Source: Doryteuthis pealeii | Taxonomy: Eukaryota > Mollusca > Cephalopoda > Myopsida > Loliginidae | DNA: 64,000 bases | Reading direction: 5' to 3' | NCBI GenBank assembly: GCA_023376005.1 | Contig: CM042152.1 | Coordinates: 71,621,893 to 71,685,892, forward strand | Part shown: one piece after another, positions 28,001-42,300 of the stretch | Layout: each line of letters starts with the position of its first letter | Numbering within the stretch: position 1 is the stretch's first letter | Program-made: the position numbers and the translations under genes | Notes under the pieces: generated by a model | Database searches by the model: none | What the model was told of the DNA's origin: nothing | Seen by the model: only the letters and a program-made list of their open reading frames with translations

Positions 28001-31000
28001 ATTGATCCGCCTCCATCTTATTATTGACAAAGACAGAAGGATATATCAAATTTATCAATAATATATTATTTAAACTTCTATAGGGTCACATTAATTGAAA
28101 ATTATTTGTAAATTCATATAAAAATATAAAATTTTAAACTAAAAATAAGTGATTAAATTGACATTACAGGCAATATTTTTAGAAAAAAATTATATTGTAT
28201 TGTAAAGATGAAATAGGATATAAAAATATATTATAAAACATTTAACTCACCAATATCAACTGAACTAACTATCTCTCAAAAGTTATCCGCATTCATAATC
28301 CTTATATATTGCAGCCATTAAGAATTTCCAAACTAAAAGATTGCTAGGTTGAATATCAATGTTATTGATGGACTAAGATCATTTGCTTCTAAAACAAAAA
28401 GTTCTCCACCAACACAGTTGGATAACATGTTCAGTGTTGCTTGATGTAGTATATATTCACAGTGCCTTGATTAATTTCCAAAGATGTGATTATTTCATTT
28501 TGATTACATGGTTCTGTTGAAAAATAAAAAAAAGCCAAATTGAATAGCCTATTATTAGCAGGGACCTGTGGATTACCACAGTATGATATTTAATTATTTC
28601 ATAAGTTTGCACATGTTTCTTAAGAGCTTATTGCAAAATTGATTTAATTGTATAGTATACTAATCTTGATTTAACACTCTTTCCTTCTTTTCATTATGTT
28701 CGATTGAAACAGTTTGTTGCATCATTGCTCCCCTCTCTCTATCTTTCCCTTACTCTCTTTCTTTCTTATTATATTTTTTCTGTGTAGCATGTGCCTATTC
28801 TTCTTTATAATAAAATGGGAATCGCCCATTATTTAGCTAAGGTGACAAACATTCATTAGAAATACGAATTCGGCAGATAAGCAACACCATATAAACAAGA
28901 TTTACATTTTGAATTTCATCTTAGATGATTTGAATGGTCTATTTTTAAACAGAGGTGTTGCAAGATAATAATGGTCAGAAAGATAAGGAACAAGCATATT
29001 TTTATTTATGATTTACTCTAAATGCTCACAAAAAATAACCATGCATTACAGGGTATGCCAGATATTTGAGAACACACCTTTAGTGGGCCATAAATTAGAG
29101 ATTGACTCTAATGCTACTATTTACCAACCCCCTCTGTCACAAGCAGATGCAATACAGTCAATTTTAAGCAGAGTTAAAAGCTGATTTGAATTCAGAATTT
29201 CCTTCCTTTTCATACTGGTTGATTACCAAGGCTTAAAGAACCCACCCTCTCTACTATTCACCCTTAGTTGGATCCCATGCCCTTCACAAAACAGTCTCAT
29301 CCAGGATTTGAACTTTGGTCACTAATTCCATTTCCTATGAATTCATAACCATTTACACTAAATTAGATGACCTAATGTAATGTTATACATCATATGCCAA
29401 ATTTTAACATTTCATTCTCTTTCAGTATATTGTGTATTTCAGATGACAGCTTGATATAGAAAATGGAAAAGGCATGCCTTGCTTGTGCCAGTAGCCAACC
29501 ACAGCAACTCAAGATAGCCAGCTTCTTAAAATGTTACCAGGTACTTTGTATTAAAAGTCAGGAACACACTACCATAGTGACATACATTAAGTTCACATTA
29601 TCTATAACAATGCGGCGGTTCATGAGCAATAAGGGCCATGTCATGACACCCACTTCTTCCTGCAGGACTTCAGGGTTAATGTCCTACTACATCAGGATGC
29701 TGGACATGTAGTCAGACCTGGATTTAAGGTGGAGAGGTTGGTAAATATGTATTAAGCTGCTTCTTGATTTGAATGCACTGGATTATACAGCTAGTATCAT
29801 CGAGAGGGAGATTACTACTTGGTCCTACAATACAGTATTCACTGAAGGTTACTATTGTGGATGTGATAGCCAAACATGAGTGAAAAACACCTGATTGGAA
29901 CATACAGTTGCCTCCAAGCAGCATCAGATCTTTCCACAATTATTGAATAACCTTTTCCTATTTTTCTAAGTTGAACATGTGTACAAATCTTTTTTTAATA
30001 TACTTTTGTTTTTATTGAATATATTTTGGGTTTTTTATATTATAATGTGTTCTTAATTACCTGGAAGCACTTTTGTATTTTAAAACTGTTATTATCAAAT
30101 GAATAAACTTCGAAAAAAATTTTTTTTTTTTCAATAAATAAAACTCTGTCAAAGAACAAATGTAAACTATTTTTTTTTTAAATAGCTTTGATTTACTATT
30201 AGGATCCTTAGAAATATGATTGACTTCAAAATTTCTGAAGTTAAAGAGCAAGAAAAACAAAAAGAAAGATAATAGGTTACATAAGAAACATAATTGCATT
30301 CATTTTTTAGATAAACATTCTATACAAAAAATTTCTCAATATAGAATTTAGAATGCAAATAAAAATAATGACTTTGCTAATAACTAAAATCATTTAAGAA
30401 AATAATTTTATTAATACTGTATAATTTATGTCTACCATAAAATCTCTTATTTATTATAAACTTAAGAACAAATGGACACTGAAAAGTTTTGTCCAACCAC
30501 AAAAATGATGACCTTTGTTCTTCTTTAAATTTTTTTGAAAGGGTTAAAGAAACTTGAGAACTCATAATGCTGCGTTCGTGTGTTGAACTTCACCGACTGG
30601 AACTATGGTGGAAATTGCATATCAATACTTCATGGCTCTAGGTTACATTCTACTTCTTGGACTTGAACAAGAACTTTTGAAGCACTCTCAATACACAATA
30701 ATAATGAAAATGATCTTAGGTATATATAGAAGTACTATGGTCATTATTTCAGAATTATTATTAAATTTGAGGTTTACCTGTTGTTTTCGGAAATGTGGTT
30801 GTAGCTGTAAGGAAGAAAAGTAAAATGTGCATAAGTAATTGAATTTAATATTTTGTTAATAAAATTCAAACATCACATTAACTATATAATTGTTTCTCTT
30901 TCATTCTAACTCTATTATGCTACTTTCAATTTGTTGAGAAATAAATTTACTAAATAGTAATAAAAATCAGATTTCTGTAAATTCATCATTAAAATTCTCA

Positions 31001-34000
31001 GAAACACCATTTAATCAGTTTTAATAAAATTCTTTATTTTGTTCAAATTAATTTTAGATTCTGTAAATTTTTCAGTATCTTTATCAATATGTATGAAATG
31101 AAAAGAGTTACTTTTCATAAAATAATTAATCATATACCACTGTTTTCTAATCTAGAGGTTTATCAAATCTTTGTCAAGATTAGTGAAAGTAAAGATTGTA
31201 TTTTAAGTTCTAACATATAATGAAACTGATTTTACATAACATTTCTATAATAATTTGTATAATATATCTGCATTGTTGAGGGAAAATTACAAAAATATGG
31301 ACTTGTCTCAAGCTACATTTTTGTGGCTTTTGCTGTGGAGTTGAGAGCACCATTGAAAAAAGAAATTTGATCTCTTCTTCTTCTGTTAGAAAACACTTTT
31401 CAATTGTAGGGTATATTAAGCATTATTATTCCTCACACTTTTTCAATAAATGAAATTAGTCAGGTTTTGATATTTTCAGAGTTGAAAATAAAAATATATT
31501 TACCTAAAAATTTTTTTTTATTATCTGAGTTCACAAAGCCTTACAAAAGGCTTTGTGAACTCAGATAATAATAAAAAATTTCTAAGAAGCATTGAGGCTT
31601 TAAGGAAAAGGAAGATAGTTGAATTTTCTTTTTTTGGTTATTAAGAAAAAACAATAAGCTATGAGCAATAATGACTTAATTAAGATCTTTCCTAAAATAC
31701 ACTTCTAGTCATTTAAGTGGAAAACACAGAGTGCTCATCCAACAATTATAATAGCCTAAAGAATAAAACACATTAAGATTTTATTATAACACACACATAC
31801 AATTATGGGTTCAACTACGACTAAAATCTCATTGTTTTGATAATTTAAATTATTTGAATCTCAGTATCTGATATGAGTGTCTATGAAATAATATACTAGC
31901 ATTATTAAAATTAGTATTACTTTAATATACTTACATGTTACTTGACAGTGCTGTTTGATGCTAAGATCTGTATCAATACAATCAGAGGAAAGTACTTCCT
32001 AAAATGAATTTCTATTCTCGGTGCCTCATGTCTAGAGACTTTGTCAGGCAAATTACCAACATACGTTTTAAGCGTTGAACGATCTCTATAATACAACTAT
32101 TACACTAAACATAATGCCAAGTTAATAATTACATACGTAATAGAATTAAATACCCCAGCTTACCAAACAATAGAACACGGTCATTTACACTACATCGATA
32201 TATAATCAAGTAGCAGTATGTAAAAATGTATAGCGTTCAGTGGGCAACTAGTGTAATTGAACTATCACTCAATGCCTAATAATACAATCATCCAGCCTTA
32301 TTCTCATCTGAATATTCATCTATTTCTATCATCATCTCTACTCCCTTTACAAGCGACTTCTATTCAGCACTGCTTATGAATCTCCGTAACTGTAGTATGC
32401 TCACAGCTCAACTCTCCATACTCTAATATATTGGCATTTTCTAATCAGAATGAATAAACAATTCTTGTCATGTTCCTCTGCCCTACACCGATATCTCTTA
32501 GCCCTCTTAATACAATCTAACCATTCTTTGTTCTCCTCTCCTCAAATCTCTTCATGACATACTGCAAGAATCTCACATCTTATCAGTCAAGAGAATATAC
32601 TTATATGCATCTAGACAATTATTGTTCATATATCTCACACTCGAGAATTATTATACTCCTCACTGATCTATCCATAGTTACGTTAATATTCATAACACTT
32701 ACTAGACTAAGTTCCGTTAATTGGGGACAAAAGTTCATACTCTAAGCTAGTCTTCTCCATTATAATTAGTAACTTTCCACTGGTAACAATTTTACATTTC
32801 AGCCGCCCTATATACCAGGTGTCACTCTCAAAAAATATATAGCATGAAATTTTTTTAGAATGTAATTAATTAAAAATACTTTTCTTCGATCAACAATTGA
32901 GCATTTGTTCCACGATAAACCACTCTTCAATTCTCATTCCCTCTGCTTCCCGCCACTGATTCAAGCTCACAGCTCATTCGTCCCATGCTCTTCTCCGCCA
33001 TGCATCTAACAATGTCGCTCTACACTCTGTCGTGGCTCTCAACAGTGCTACCTTAATAGCATTTTCTCAGGGCTGATTGCAGAAACTTATGTTAATTACA
33101 CTGATGGACGCATTATGATGAACATCAAAATACAAAAGTCCCTCAGGAAAGTATATTTTCAATGTGATTTACATTACTTGAGAATTAATATTCAATATCA
33201 TCCAGGATATGTTCAATGTGAGTAGTTACTTCATAAATACATGTACTGTTGAGCAAATAAAAATTACCAGAACTTTTGATTATTTATATTGTGTTCGTCT
33301 GGACTGCGTATAATCCACACTTACAATTAGCTCGCTCTATGTGTCAAAAATATTAATAATAATAAATAAAGTTAATTCTTAAGTTATTTGAGAAAGATTA
33401 CAGACGTTCACATCTATATATAAATATTCCATACTCAGCTTAATAAAAGGTCTCTTATTAGAATTTTACTCGAAGAAGGAAGATCTAAGCTACTTATGAT
33501 TTGTCTAAGAACTAGAAAGTTATCAGATGACAAAACATGTGATAGCATTTATTATCAGCTTAACACTCAAGTACTAAAACATAAGATCACGTCGGACATG
33601 CATTCTCTAACGTCAACAAATTTGTAGAGCCAGTTGTTTGTAGGATAAAATTAATACACCAAGCCACTAGAACGATCTGCGCGTTAGCATCAACTCAGCG
33701 CTCTCGTACAGTCTTATATGCAAAAGTTAACTGATAACCTTCCTGCTATTGACAAACTATAATAACGTTCACATACCAACATATATTCACATCCGATATT
33801 CGCACACGTAGTCGTACTTAATGATGGCTCATCACGATTGCTACTATGACATTTATTTTTAGATCTTATCTATCTACATTTTCACACGTTTCTATGCTGA
33901 ACGCAGTGTTTGTTTATAATAGAAACCTATATATTCGTCATCTACTACTTGCGCTCGCCTAATATAACGCTAGCTTCATATCTATCTCTTTTCTTGGATT

Positions 34001-37000
34001 ACTCAACATATCCACATAGATTCCATGCTGGTATATATCCACAAAAACTGATAATCTCATCCCTATCATTAATTCGGTTTCCAGACAACCACAGATTCAA
34101 CAAAAAACCAATTTTATCTGAAAAACTTCTTCTTAACATTTTAAATCATCCCTTCGCCACATGCAAACATTAAGCATCCTTGGCCAACTTTATATATTAT
34201 CACATGCATTCACCTAATCTTACCATCCTAAGTTTGTCTTCATGTCTCAAATATCACGTGGTGACAAACACATTCATTGTTGGCACGGACTATTTCTCTC
34301 TACCTGTCTTTTCATAAATCCTCTTATCCAAACCCATCCTTTAGCATTATCTCTTTCATTTAAGCGTGATATCTGCCTCCCAACTAAACACTGTTTTTGG
34401 GATTGCCTTACTGCAGCTTTATTCCCTTTACACACTTATCGTGCTCTTGTTGATAACATCCACTTTTTGTCGGGCTCAGTCAGGATATATTAGTGGAGAT
34501 GCATATCATTGAACATAAACACTATTCATTTAAAAACTATAGAAAGCACATATATATACATCATTTTTGATGTCTCTCATAGACATGATCAATCTTTAGG
34601 GGGTCATTTTTTTTAGGATTAACTAGAATTTAGTTGGTCATCGTACTGTGACATGATAACTTGTTAAAACAGTATCATTTAACATATCAATTAATGTATC
34701 ATAAATCATTTTTAGATAGTGAAAATATTCATTCATATATCACTACCATATTTTTTAAAATCATTGAGACATGAGCCTGGTAATTTATTAATAATATTAG
34801 AGAATGCTAATAGATGAATATAAGAAATTTTGTTTGAGAAAGTTAAGATTATCTCCACAAAACAACTATATATAAAGATTTCCTTTTGACAAAAAAAAAG
34901 CACTAACTTTTCTAGCGCAATATTTCAGAGAAAAAAAAAATGGTTTAAAATGCAATCTATTATTGTTTATTAAAACATAATTCTTAATAGTAGGGTATCG
35001 TTGTATTTTAAATATCTTTTTAAACTGACTTACTACTAATACTGTTTGAAATCACAATATCACTCACTTCAGATATTTTTCTTACAATGTACAGTTACAT
35101 CATAAAAATAAATCAAGTCTGTAATATAAGAATTATGTTTTACAGACTTATCTGTCAAAGATCAAATTCTTACCTCTGTTGTCAAGAAGTCATCGAGATC
35201 GGGTGAGTCACAATACCTGTGAAATTAAAATATTTTATTGATACCATAATGAATGAATTGTCTGTACAATACAATAACAAAATTCTATCTTCCGAGCAAA
35301 TTTGAAAAATTTTCAATCTGGAACTTACAATTAAATTTTCTTTCTCTTTAAATCTTGCGTGATTTTTTTATCAATCCTTTTTATGAGTGACAGCTCAATC
35401 AAGATTGAGATTCATCAAGAAAAAGGTTTCAAGAGTCCTAGTTTCATAACATTAATGTTAAAATGCAGAAATATGACCTAACTTCAAGCATGATCCTAAC
35501 TCAATGATAGAGTATAGGCAAGTTATAACAAAAATATAACATAATAGTTCTTTATGATGGATATACGTTTGATTAAGTGTATGAGCTAAGCTATGAAACA
35601 AAGCTTATTGGTGAAACGAGGTAAATTAACAATGTTGATTGGCTCTTAACGGTATAAAGCTCTCAGAACACACCCACTCGTATATTTAAGACTATCTCAA
35701 GCAGGGGACCAGGACTGACCAATTAAGAAATACCAACATGTATTTAACTCCGTTGATAAAATTGTCCTTTAAAAGTTATTGCCTTTTGGAACTACTTCAC
35801 AGGAAGAATCAAAGTCATCTCTCTGCCGTCTCCTCGCCAAATAATAAGTTTTGTAAATGATGACAGTGGTGTAACATTTAGATGAAGTAGATTCAGAACA
35901 TGTATTTAAGTATTTCTAGAAGAAAATTGAGAGAAAATTATGAATTATTGATTTTATTTAAAAGAATGTTTTTATTTCTTTATTTCTTTTTAAAAATTTT
36001 TTTCCTCAATATGAATAAAGGTAATTTTTGTGTTTTATTTGGAAAACAAAGTGAATTAAAAAATAAAGAATAAAAAACCTTTATATATATATAGATATAG
36101 ATATATATAGATATATAAAATGAGAAGGTTCTTATAATATTTTAGGAGGTTCAAAGTAACCTTCCAACATGGGTACATATGAGTACATAAATTAATCCAC
36201 CAAAGAAGTCATATATAATAACAAACATAGACTTTATTCTGTGAGCACGTGGAGAAATACATACATGACAGGTATACCTATACTCATGACAAGGTTCAAA
36301 TGTAGATATAAAACATAAGCATACATAAAGAATGTAGGGCTATGTCCTAAAGAAGTGATACAGAGTTCCTGAAGGAATCTCACTTACTGATAGTTGGTTG
36401 GAGGGCAAAGCCCCCCACTCAATGGATATAGACAACACGTGTTTATGCCAGGTATAGTGGTTGCCGGACCTAGAGAAAGAGAGTGATTTTCTCCCGGGCT
36501 CCTTCCTAAACACTCTAGCCACCTATCGGCTAAAACCTGCAGCAAGGGAAGGTAACCCTATTGGACTTATGTCCATCACGAATTACCATTTTACTGACCC
36601 AACAGATATATCGATATATATAGATATATATAGATATATTAAAATGAATGACTAGCTACAGCTAAATGAACAAAAAACTATCATATCTAATATATGCATC
36701 TAATAATTAGACAAGGACATTTTTACTTCATTTTTTTATGGCATATACAATAATACAAATTTTATTTGTTAAATTGAAATTTAAATTTAAATTCTGAAAA
36801 TTATAAATGTAAAATAGATAATTTTGAAATTATAAATGTTAACAGCTCTTATTCAATTATTTGTTTCTTCAGTTTTTAAAGCAAAAATCATACAATCCCT
36901 TGTCTTGTTGTTGATACTTGCAATAGCTAATAAGCACAAAAATATATAGTGTCTATTTCTATTCAATGGCTATGGCATCCAGAGGAAAAGCTATTTAATA

Positions 37001-39324
37001 ATTGAATAGGACACCCACATTCATGTTAGTTGAACTAATAATTATTTCTAAATTATTATTTTGGACACTGATGGACTGATCCAGGAGATTGTGACCTATT
37101 TTAGTCCTTATTCTTCCATCAAGCTCAAACCACTAATTTCTTTTTACTTACTGCTTATTAAGACATTGAAACTAGTATTTAAAATGTAAAAGTTTAGGCA
37201 TTATTAACTTGAAAGACATGTTACTGAAAAAATGTTGCTGTTGAGTCGAATATTTATTTCCCCCCCCTCTATTTTTTCCTTCTAGAAAAAAGCAGAAATA
37301 TTGTGAAGTTTTAGAATTTTTAATTGATAGTTTGATTAGATATAATTGATGTTACTCCTGTATTTCCACTAAAATGTTTTTGTTGCTTAGTATTTTATTA
37401 TTGTGTTTCCAGCAACATCCAGCTTATCTACAGTTATCAAACCTACAACACAAGGTAGAACTTATTTGATTTTCTATTTTTATTAAAGTACCATTGAAAT
37501 AATAAGTTTTGTAAATGATAACAGTGGTGTAACATTTAGATGAAGTAGATTCAGAACATGTATTTAAGTATTTTTCCAGAATAAATTGAGAGAAATTATG
37601 AATTATTGATTTTATTTAAAAGAATGTTTTATTTCTTTTTTTTTTTTTTTTAATTTTTTTTTACATTATCTTAGTTTAGATGAAGAAGGTCGTTTTTGGG
37701 TTTGTTTAGGAATACAAATAAATAATGAATAAGAAATAAACTTATATCTATCTGCATAAATATAATTATATATCTAATTCTTTTTTCATATGAATACCTA
37801 GCTACAACTAAATGAACTGACAAATTTTCATATCTAAGATCAGCATCTAGTAATTAGACAAATACATTTTTAATTCATTTCCTATGACATTAAGTTACAA
37901 TACAATTTTTATTTGTTAAATTGAAATAGAAATTATTTAAATTCTGAAATTTCAAAATGTACAATAACAAATAATTTTAAAATTATGAATTTAAACTGCT
38001 CAGATTTGATTATTTTTTCTTCAATTTTAATAGCCAAAGGGCATGCAATCTCTTCTGTCTTGTTGTCCATATAATGACTCTTGCAATAGCTAATAAACAC
38101 AAAAATATATAGTGTCTATTTCTGTTCAATGGCTATGTCATCCAGAGTGAAAAGCTATTTAACAATTTAATATGCCTCCCATATTTATGTTAACTGAACC
38201 ACAGAATTATTTTTGAATTTTAGTGTTATGACACAGGTGGATTGATCCATGAGATTGTGAACTATTCTTGTCCTTATTCCTTCATCAAGCTCAAACCACT
38301 AATTTCTTTTTACTTACTGCTTATTAAGTTAAAAGTTTTGTTAAAAATGTTATATCATTTTATAATGAAAATATCACTTTTCTGTTGTTTTGACAGTACC
38401 ATGTGATCATGATGAAGAAATTACTATTGAAAACCTAAATGCAGATAATGTGATAATTACTCCATCAAGTAATGCTACAGACATTAATGATATAGTCAGT
38501 GGTGGTATGATATTTAGCTTCAAGCCAGAAGACACTGTTCCATCTGTGAAAATTGATATTACAAAGCCAAAGATTCCATACACAGTTAACCTTGTGGATC
38601 CAAGTAATATAAAAAGTTTTAATATAAGTGTCATTTATAAGAATAATAACATTTATAAGCTGAAGGTAAGTTAAATTTTTATTTGGATAATATCTTAATA
38701 TTTACATAACTACTCTGCGTTAGTCATATCAAAATAATTTTTTGGGCTAAAACTTTTAGATGTATCTTAGGCTGCCGCAGAGTTCATTTGCTGTTTCTAT
38801 GATCTTTGTAGTCCTAATCCTGATTTTCTTAAATCATTATACTTCATAACAGTATATTATATTATATTAATTTGTATGTAATAGTAAAAGAAATAATTAT
38901 TTGTGTTTAAATAGTGATTAATGAGAACTTGTCTTTCATTTAATGAAAAAGTATTATTGAACAGAATAATTGACCCCAGAAGAAAAGTAATTTCTCTGAA
39001 TGTTTGAGATGAGGCTTGAAGATTAGTATTATCAGCGTTATTCGGACTATTGTCCCCATCTTCATTGTTATTTGTACAACGTTTTGGCTATTGTTTTTCG
39101 GTTGAGCGTTCGGCTAGAAACCACAAGGGTCCTAGTTCGATACCGGCCCTTGCCAACTCAGCAGATGAGTAGCACAGGGATATGTGCGGTAAAGTATGGA
39201 GCTGATGGTAGGTGTGGTGCTCCACCTCAGATGCAAAAACAATCTCCTTTGTCTAGCGCTAGTGAAAAGGGGATAGACTCCCTCACTGATTGTCTGACAC
39301 TGACTTTGGGCCACCTGACGACGA

Positions 39325-39378
<54 letters not shown>

Positions 39379-42300
39379 TCTTGAAATGTGAATAGATATA
39401 ATTACAGCAATAAGAAAAGGTTATATTTGTTTAACATATGAAGCCAATTTTAAATAAACTCTATGTTATCAAAGCAAAGTGATAAATAATATACCAGAAT
39501 AAAAGATAGCACTCCTAACTTTATAAGAAGCAGCTTAGTAATGTGACCCTGAAGATTCCTTATACAAATAAATATAAATGCAGAATTAATTGAACTTGAT
39601 TAAAGCAAGAATAAAGTGACTTTATTATTTGAAGTTTTTTATTTGGTATTATAGTAAATCTTTTTTTTCTTTTCTAGTTGCCAGTGTTGATAAATCCAAT
39701 TCTAACATTTATTAGATTTAGAGATGTGAAAAGTTTATTCAGTATAAAATGTTTTGTATCATTGTAAAATGAAATTAACATTATTTTACAATAAAAGATT
39801 ACCATGTCATTGATTTTTGTGATATTTCTATTTGATTATAGGATGTCAAACCGGATAAAGTAATACAGTTACCACAGAGCTCACTAGTGAAAAGTATTGA
39901 AATAACTTTTACAAAAACTAATCCCGAAGTACCAGTAAAGACTGATGTTAGTGTAAAATTATGTCAAGAAATACGTAAGTATTTATCATGACATACATTT
40001 TCTAGATATTTGTGGGTTTATTTTAAAGCAATTTTGTATTTGCTATTAAATTTGAAAATGTTTTCAAATATCATGTATTGTTATAATTTACAATAGAAGA
40101 AAAGTTATTAATATAGCATTGAAATCATTGTTTAAAATGTAAAAGTTTAGGCATTATTAACTTGAAAGACATGTTACTGAAAAGAAGCAGAAATATTGTG
40201 AAGTTTTAAAATGTTTAATTGATAGTTTGATTAGATATAATTGATGTTACTCCTGTATTTCCACTAAAATGTTTTTGTTGCTTAGTATTTTATTATTGTG
40301 TTTTTCAGCAACACCAGCAACACCCAGTTTATCTACAGTTAGCATGCCTTCAACTGAAGGTAGAACTTATTTATTTTTCTATTTTTATTAAAGTACCATT
40401 GAAATAATAAGTTTTGTAAATGATGACAGTGGTGTAACATTTAGATGAAGTAGATTCAGAACATGTATTTAAGTATTTTCTAGAAGAAAATTGAGAGAAA
40501 ATTATGAATTATGGATTTTATTTAAATGAAAATTTTTTTCATATCTTTTATCAACATCTACTAATTATACAAGGGCATTTTTACTTCATTTTCTATGACA
40601 TTAACTGTTACATTTTTATGTATAAATAAATGTTGAATACTAAATAAAAAGATGGAACTGTGTATTGGACATAAACAAAGGATTTATTTAATGCAATGCA
40701 GATAATCTTTCTACCCAAAATAGTTACTTTAAAGCTCAACTTGTGGATGACTAAAATATAACAAATCATATCAGTCCATGTGTCATGGTAGAATCCTCAC
40801 TCCTGGTTTGTGCTCACACAATGTACTGTCATGGGAAGGAAACTCCCCTTACTAATAAAGGGGAGTGACTCCAGATATTTTTTTGTTAGAACTGGCCTTA
40901 ACATCTCCCTTTTTGGGTATTGCATTTTGGCCAGTTACTGTAAGGCCTGTTCTACTCCCATTTGCATTTGTCCCCACAGCAGATGATGAAGATGGTGAAT
41001 CAAATGTGTCTATTAGCAAGTCCAATGGAATGGTTGGCATGTTGTCAATTATTTTGTTCCTGGGGTATCTATGATGTAATTGATTTTTATACCATGCCTA
41101 GAATTTCTTTCCAACTTGCAAGTCATAGACAAACTATCCTTTTTTTCTTGTGAATAGTACCTGGTGCTCAGTTCAGCTGCCCAGGCCTGTAATGTGACAA
41201 CTGAGAAAATGTGTCTTTTGGAAGGTGTTTTGCCTTTGTTTTTGTTTTTGTTAGCATAAACATCAAGTGTGGTATGAAGCTTTTGTCCCATGAGTGCCTC
41301 TGCTGGTGACATGCCACTTTTTATTATACTATTTGGTGTTGTTTGATATGAGAGAAAAATGCATGTAGTATCTTCACTGTTGGCATTCCCTCACTTTTTA
41401 CTTTGAGCAGAGCCACAAAATGTTCTACTTGATCATTGTTGGTGATAGGGTGGTGATCAAACATGTATGATGCAACTTGAACTACAGAAATGAGAGATCG
41501 TCTCAGATGTAAACTGTGTTCCATTGTCTGAGACTAATATCTCAGAGGCAGGCCATGTTAACTGAGTAGCTGTTTAATAATAATAAAGGTTGAACTGGTG
41601 CCTGTATTTTAGGTTGGAAAGATCTCTGGCTATTTGGAATGGGCAGCCACAATTACCTGAAATCTAAGGTTATTGATAAAGCCAGCAAAATCCACATGTA
41701 CCTGGGACCATGATTGTTCTGGGTATGTCCAATGTGTCAACAATCTGAGGCAGATTTTTCTGTGCTTCCATGCAAGCGACACAACTCTTGACTGTGTTTT
41801 AGATATCAGAGTCTATATTAGGCCAGTACACCACACTAGGGGCTATATCATTCATCTGATTGATATGAGGATGTCCTGAATGCAGCTGTTTGAGGACTGC
41901 TTTCCTGAGCTTCATGGGAATAAAAACCCAATCCACAAATATTAAGACAATTATCAATTATGGACAGAAAGTCACTGCACTGTTTGAACTGTTTAAGGTC
42001 TCTTGTGAGATTAGGAGTCTATGAATGAGAAACTTGCAAACCTTTTGTGTCATTTGATCCTATTGTGTTTCTTTTTTAATGTCTACTCTTATCACTGGAA
42101 TTGTTTGAATGTAATTGGTGAATGTACACTGAAAATCATCCTCAATACTGATGTCAGTGATGACAGTGTCATCATTTGGGACTGACTGTGAACTGATGAG
42201 ACATGACAAAGCATCTGTCTGATCAAATTCTATTGTCCTGTGGTACTGTATTTCAAAATCTACCCCAATAGAATGATTACCTAGTATACCAAAATTACCT

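Larger units (their letters stand above)
18972..35814 (-). repeat. Right arm of giant inverted repeat (noisy mirror of 3477-18895)
   Basis: A reverse complement of the left arm with many single-base indels, and far noisier stretches from about 32020 to 34500 where identity drops to an estimated three quarters. Exons of the mucin-like gene reappear on the minus strand in mirrored order. The arm is about 1.4 kb longer, chiefly because the mucin array is longer. The pattern fits an uncorrected or partly polished second pass over one DNA molecule better than an old duplication, which would accumulate mostly substitutions. Confidence 0.85.

Noticed and set aside
22100..35800. A second, minus-strand paralogous mucin gene
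   Set aside because: The exon order, introns, SINE and transposase remnants are all mirrored from the left side, with read-type indels, so it is not an independent gene copy.
39075..39150. Functional tRNA gene
   Set aside because: A box-B-like element is present but the acceptor stem does not pair and the sequence continues into a SINE body with a (TA)n tail.
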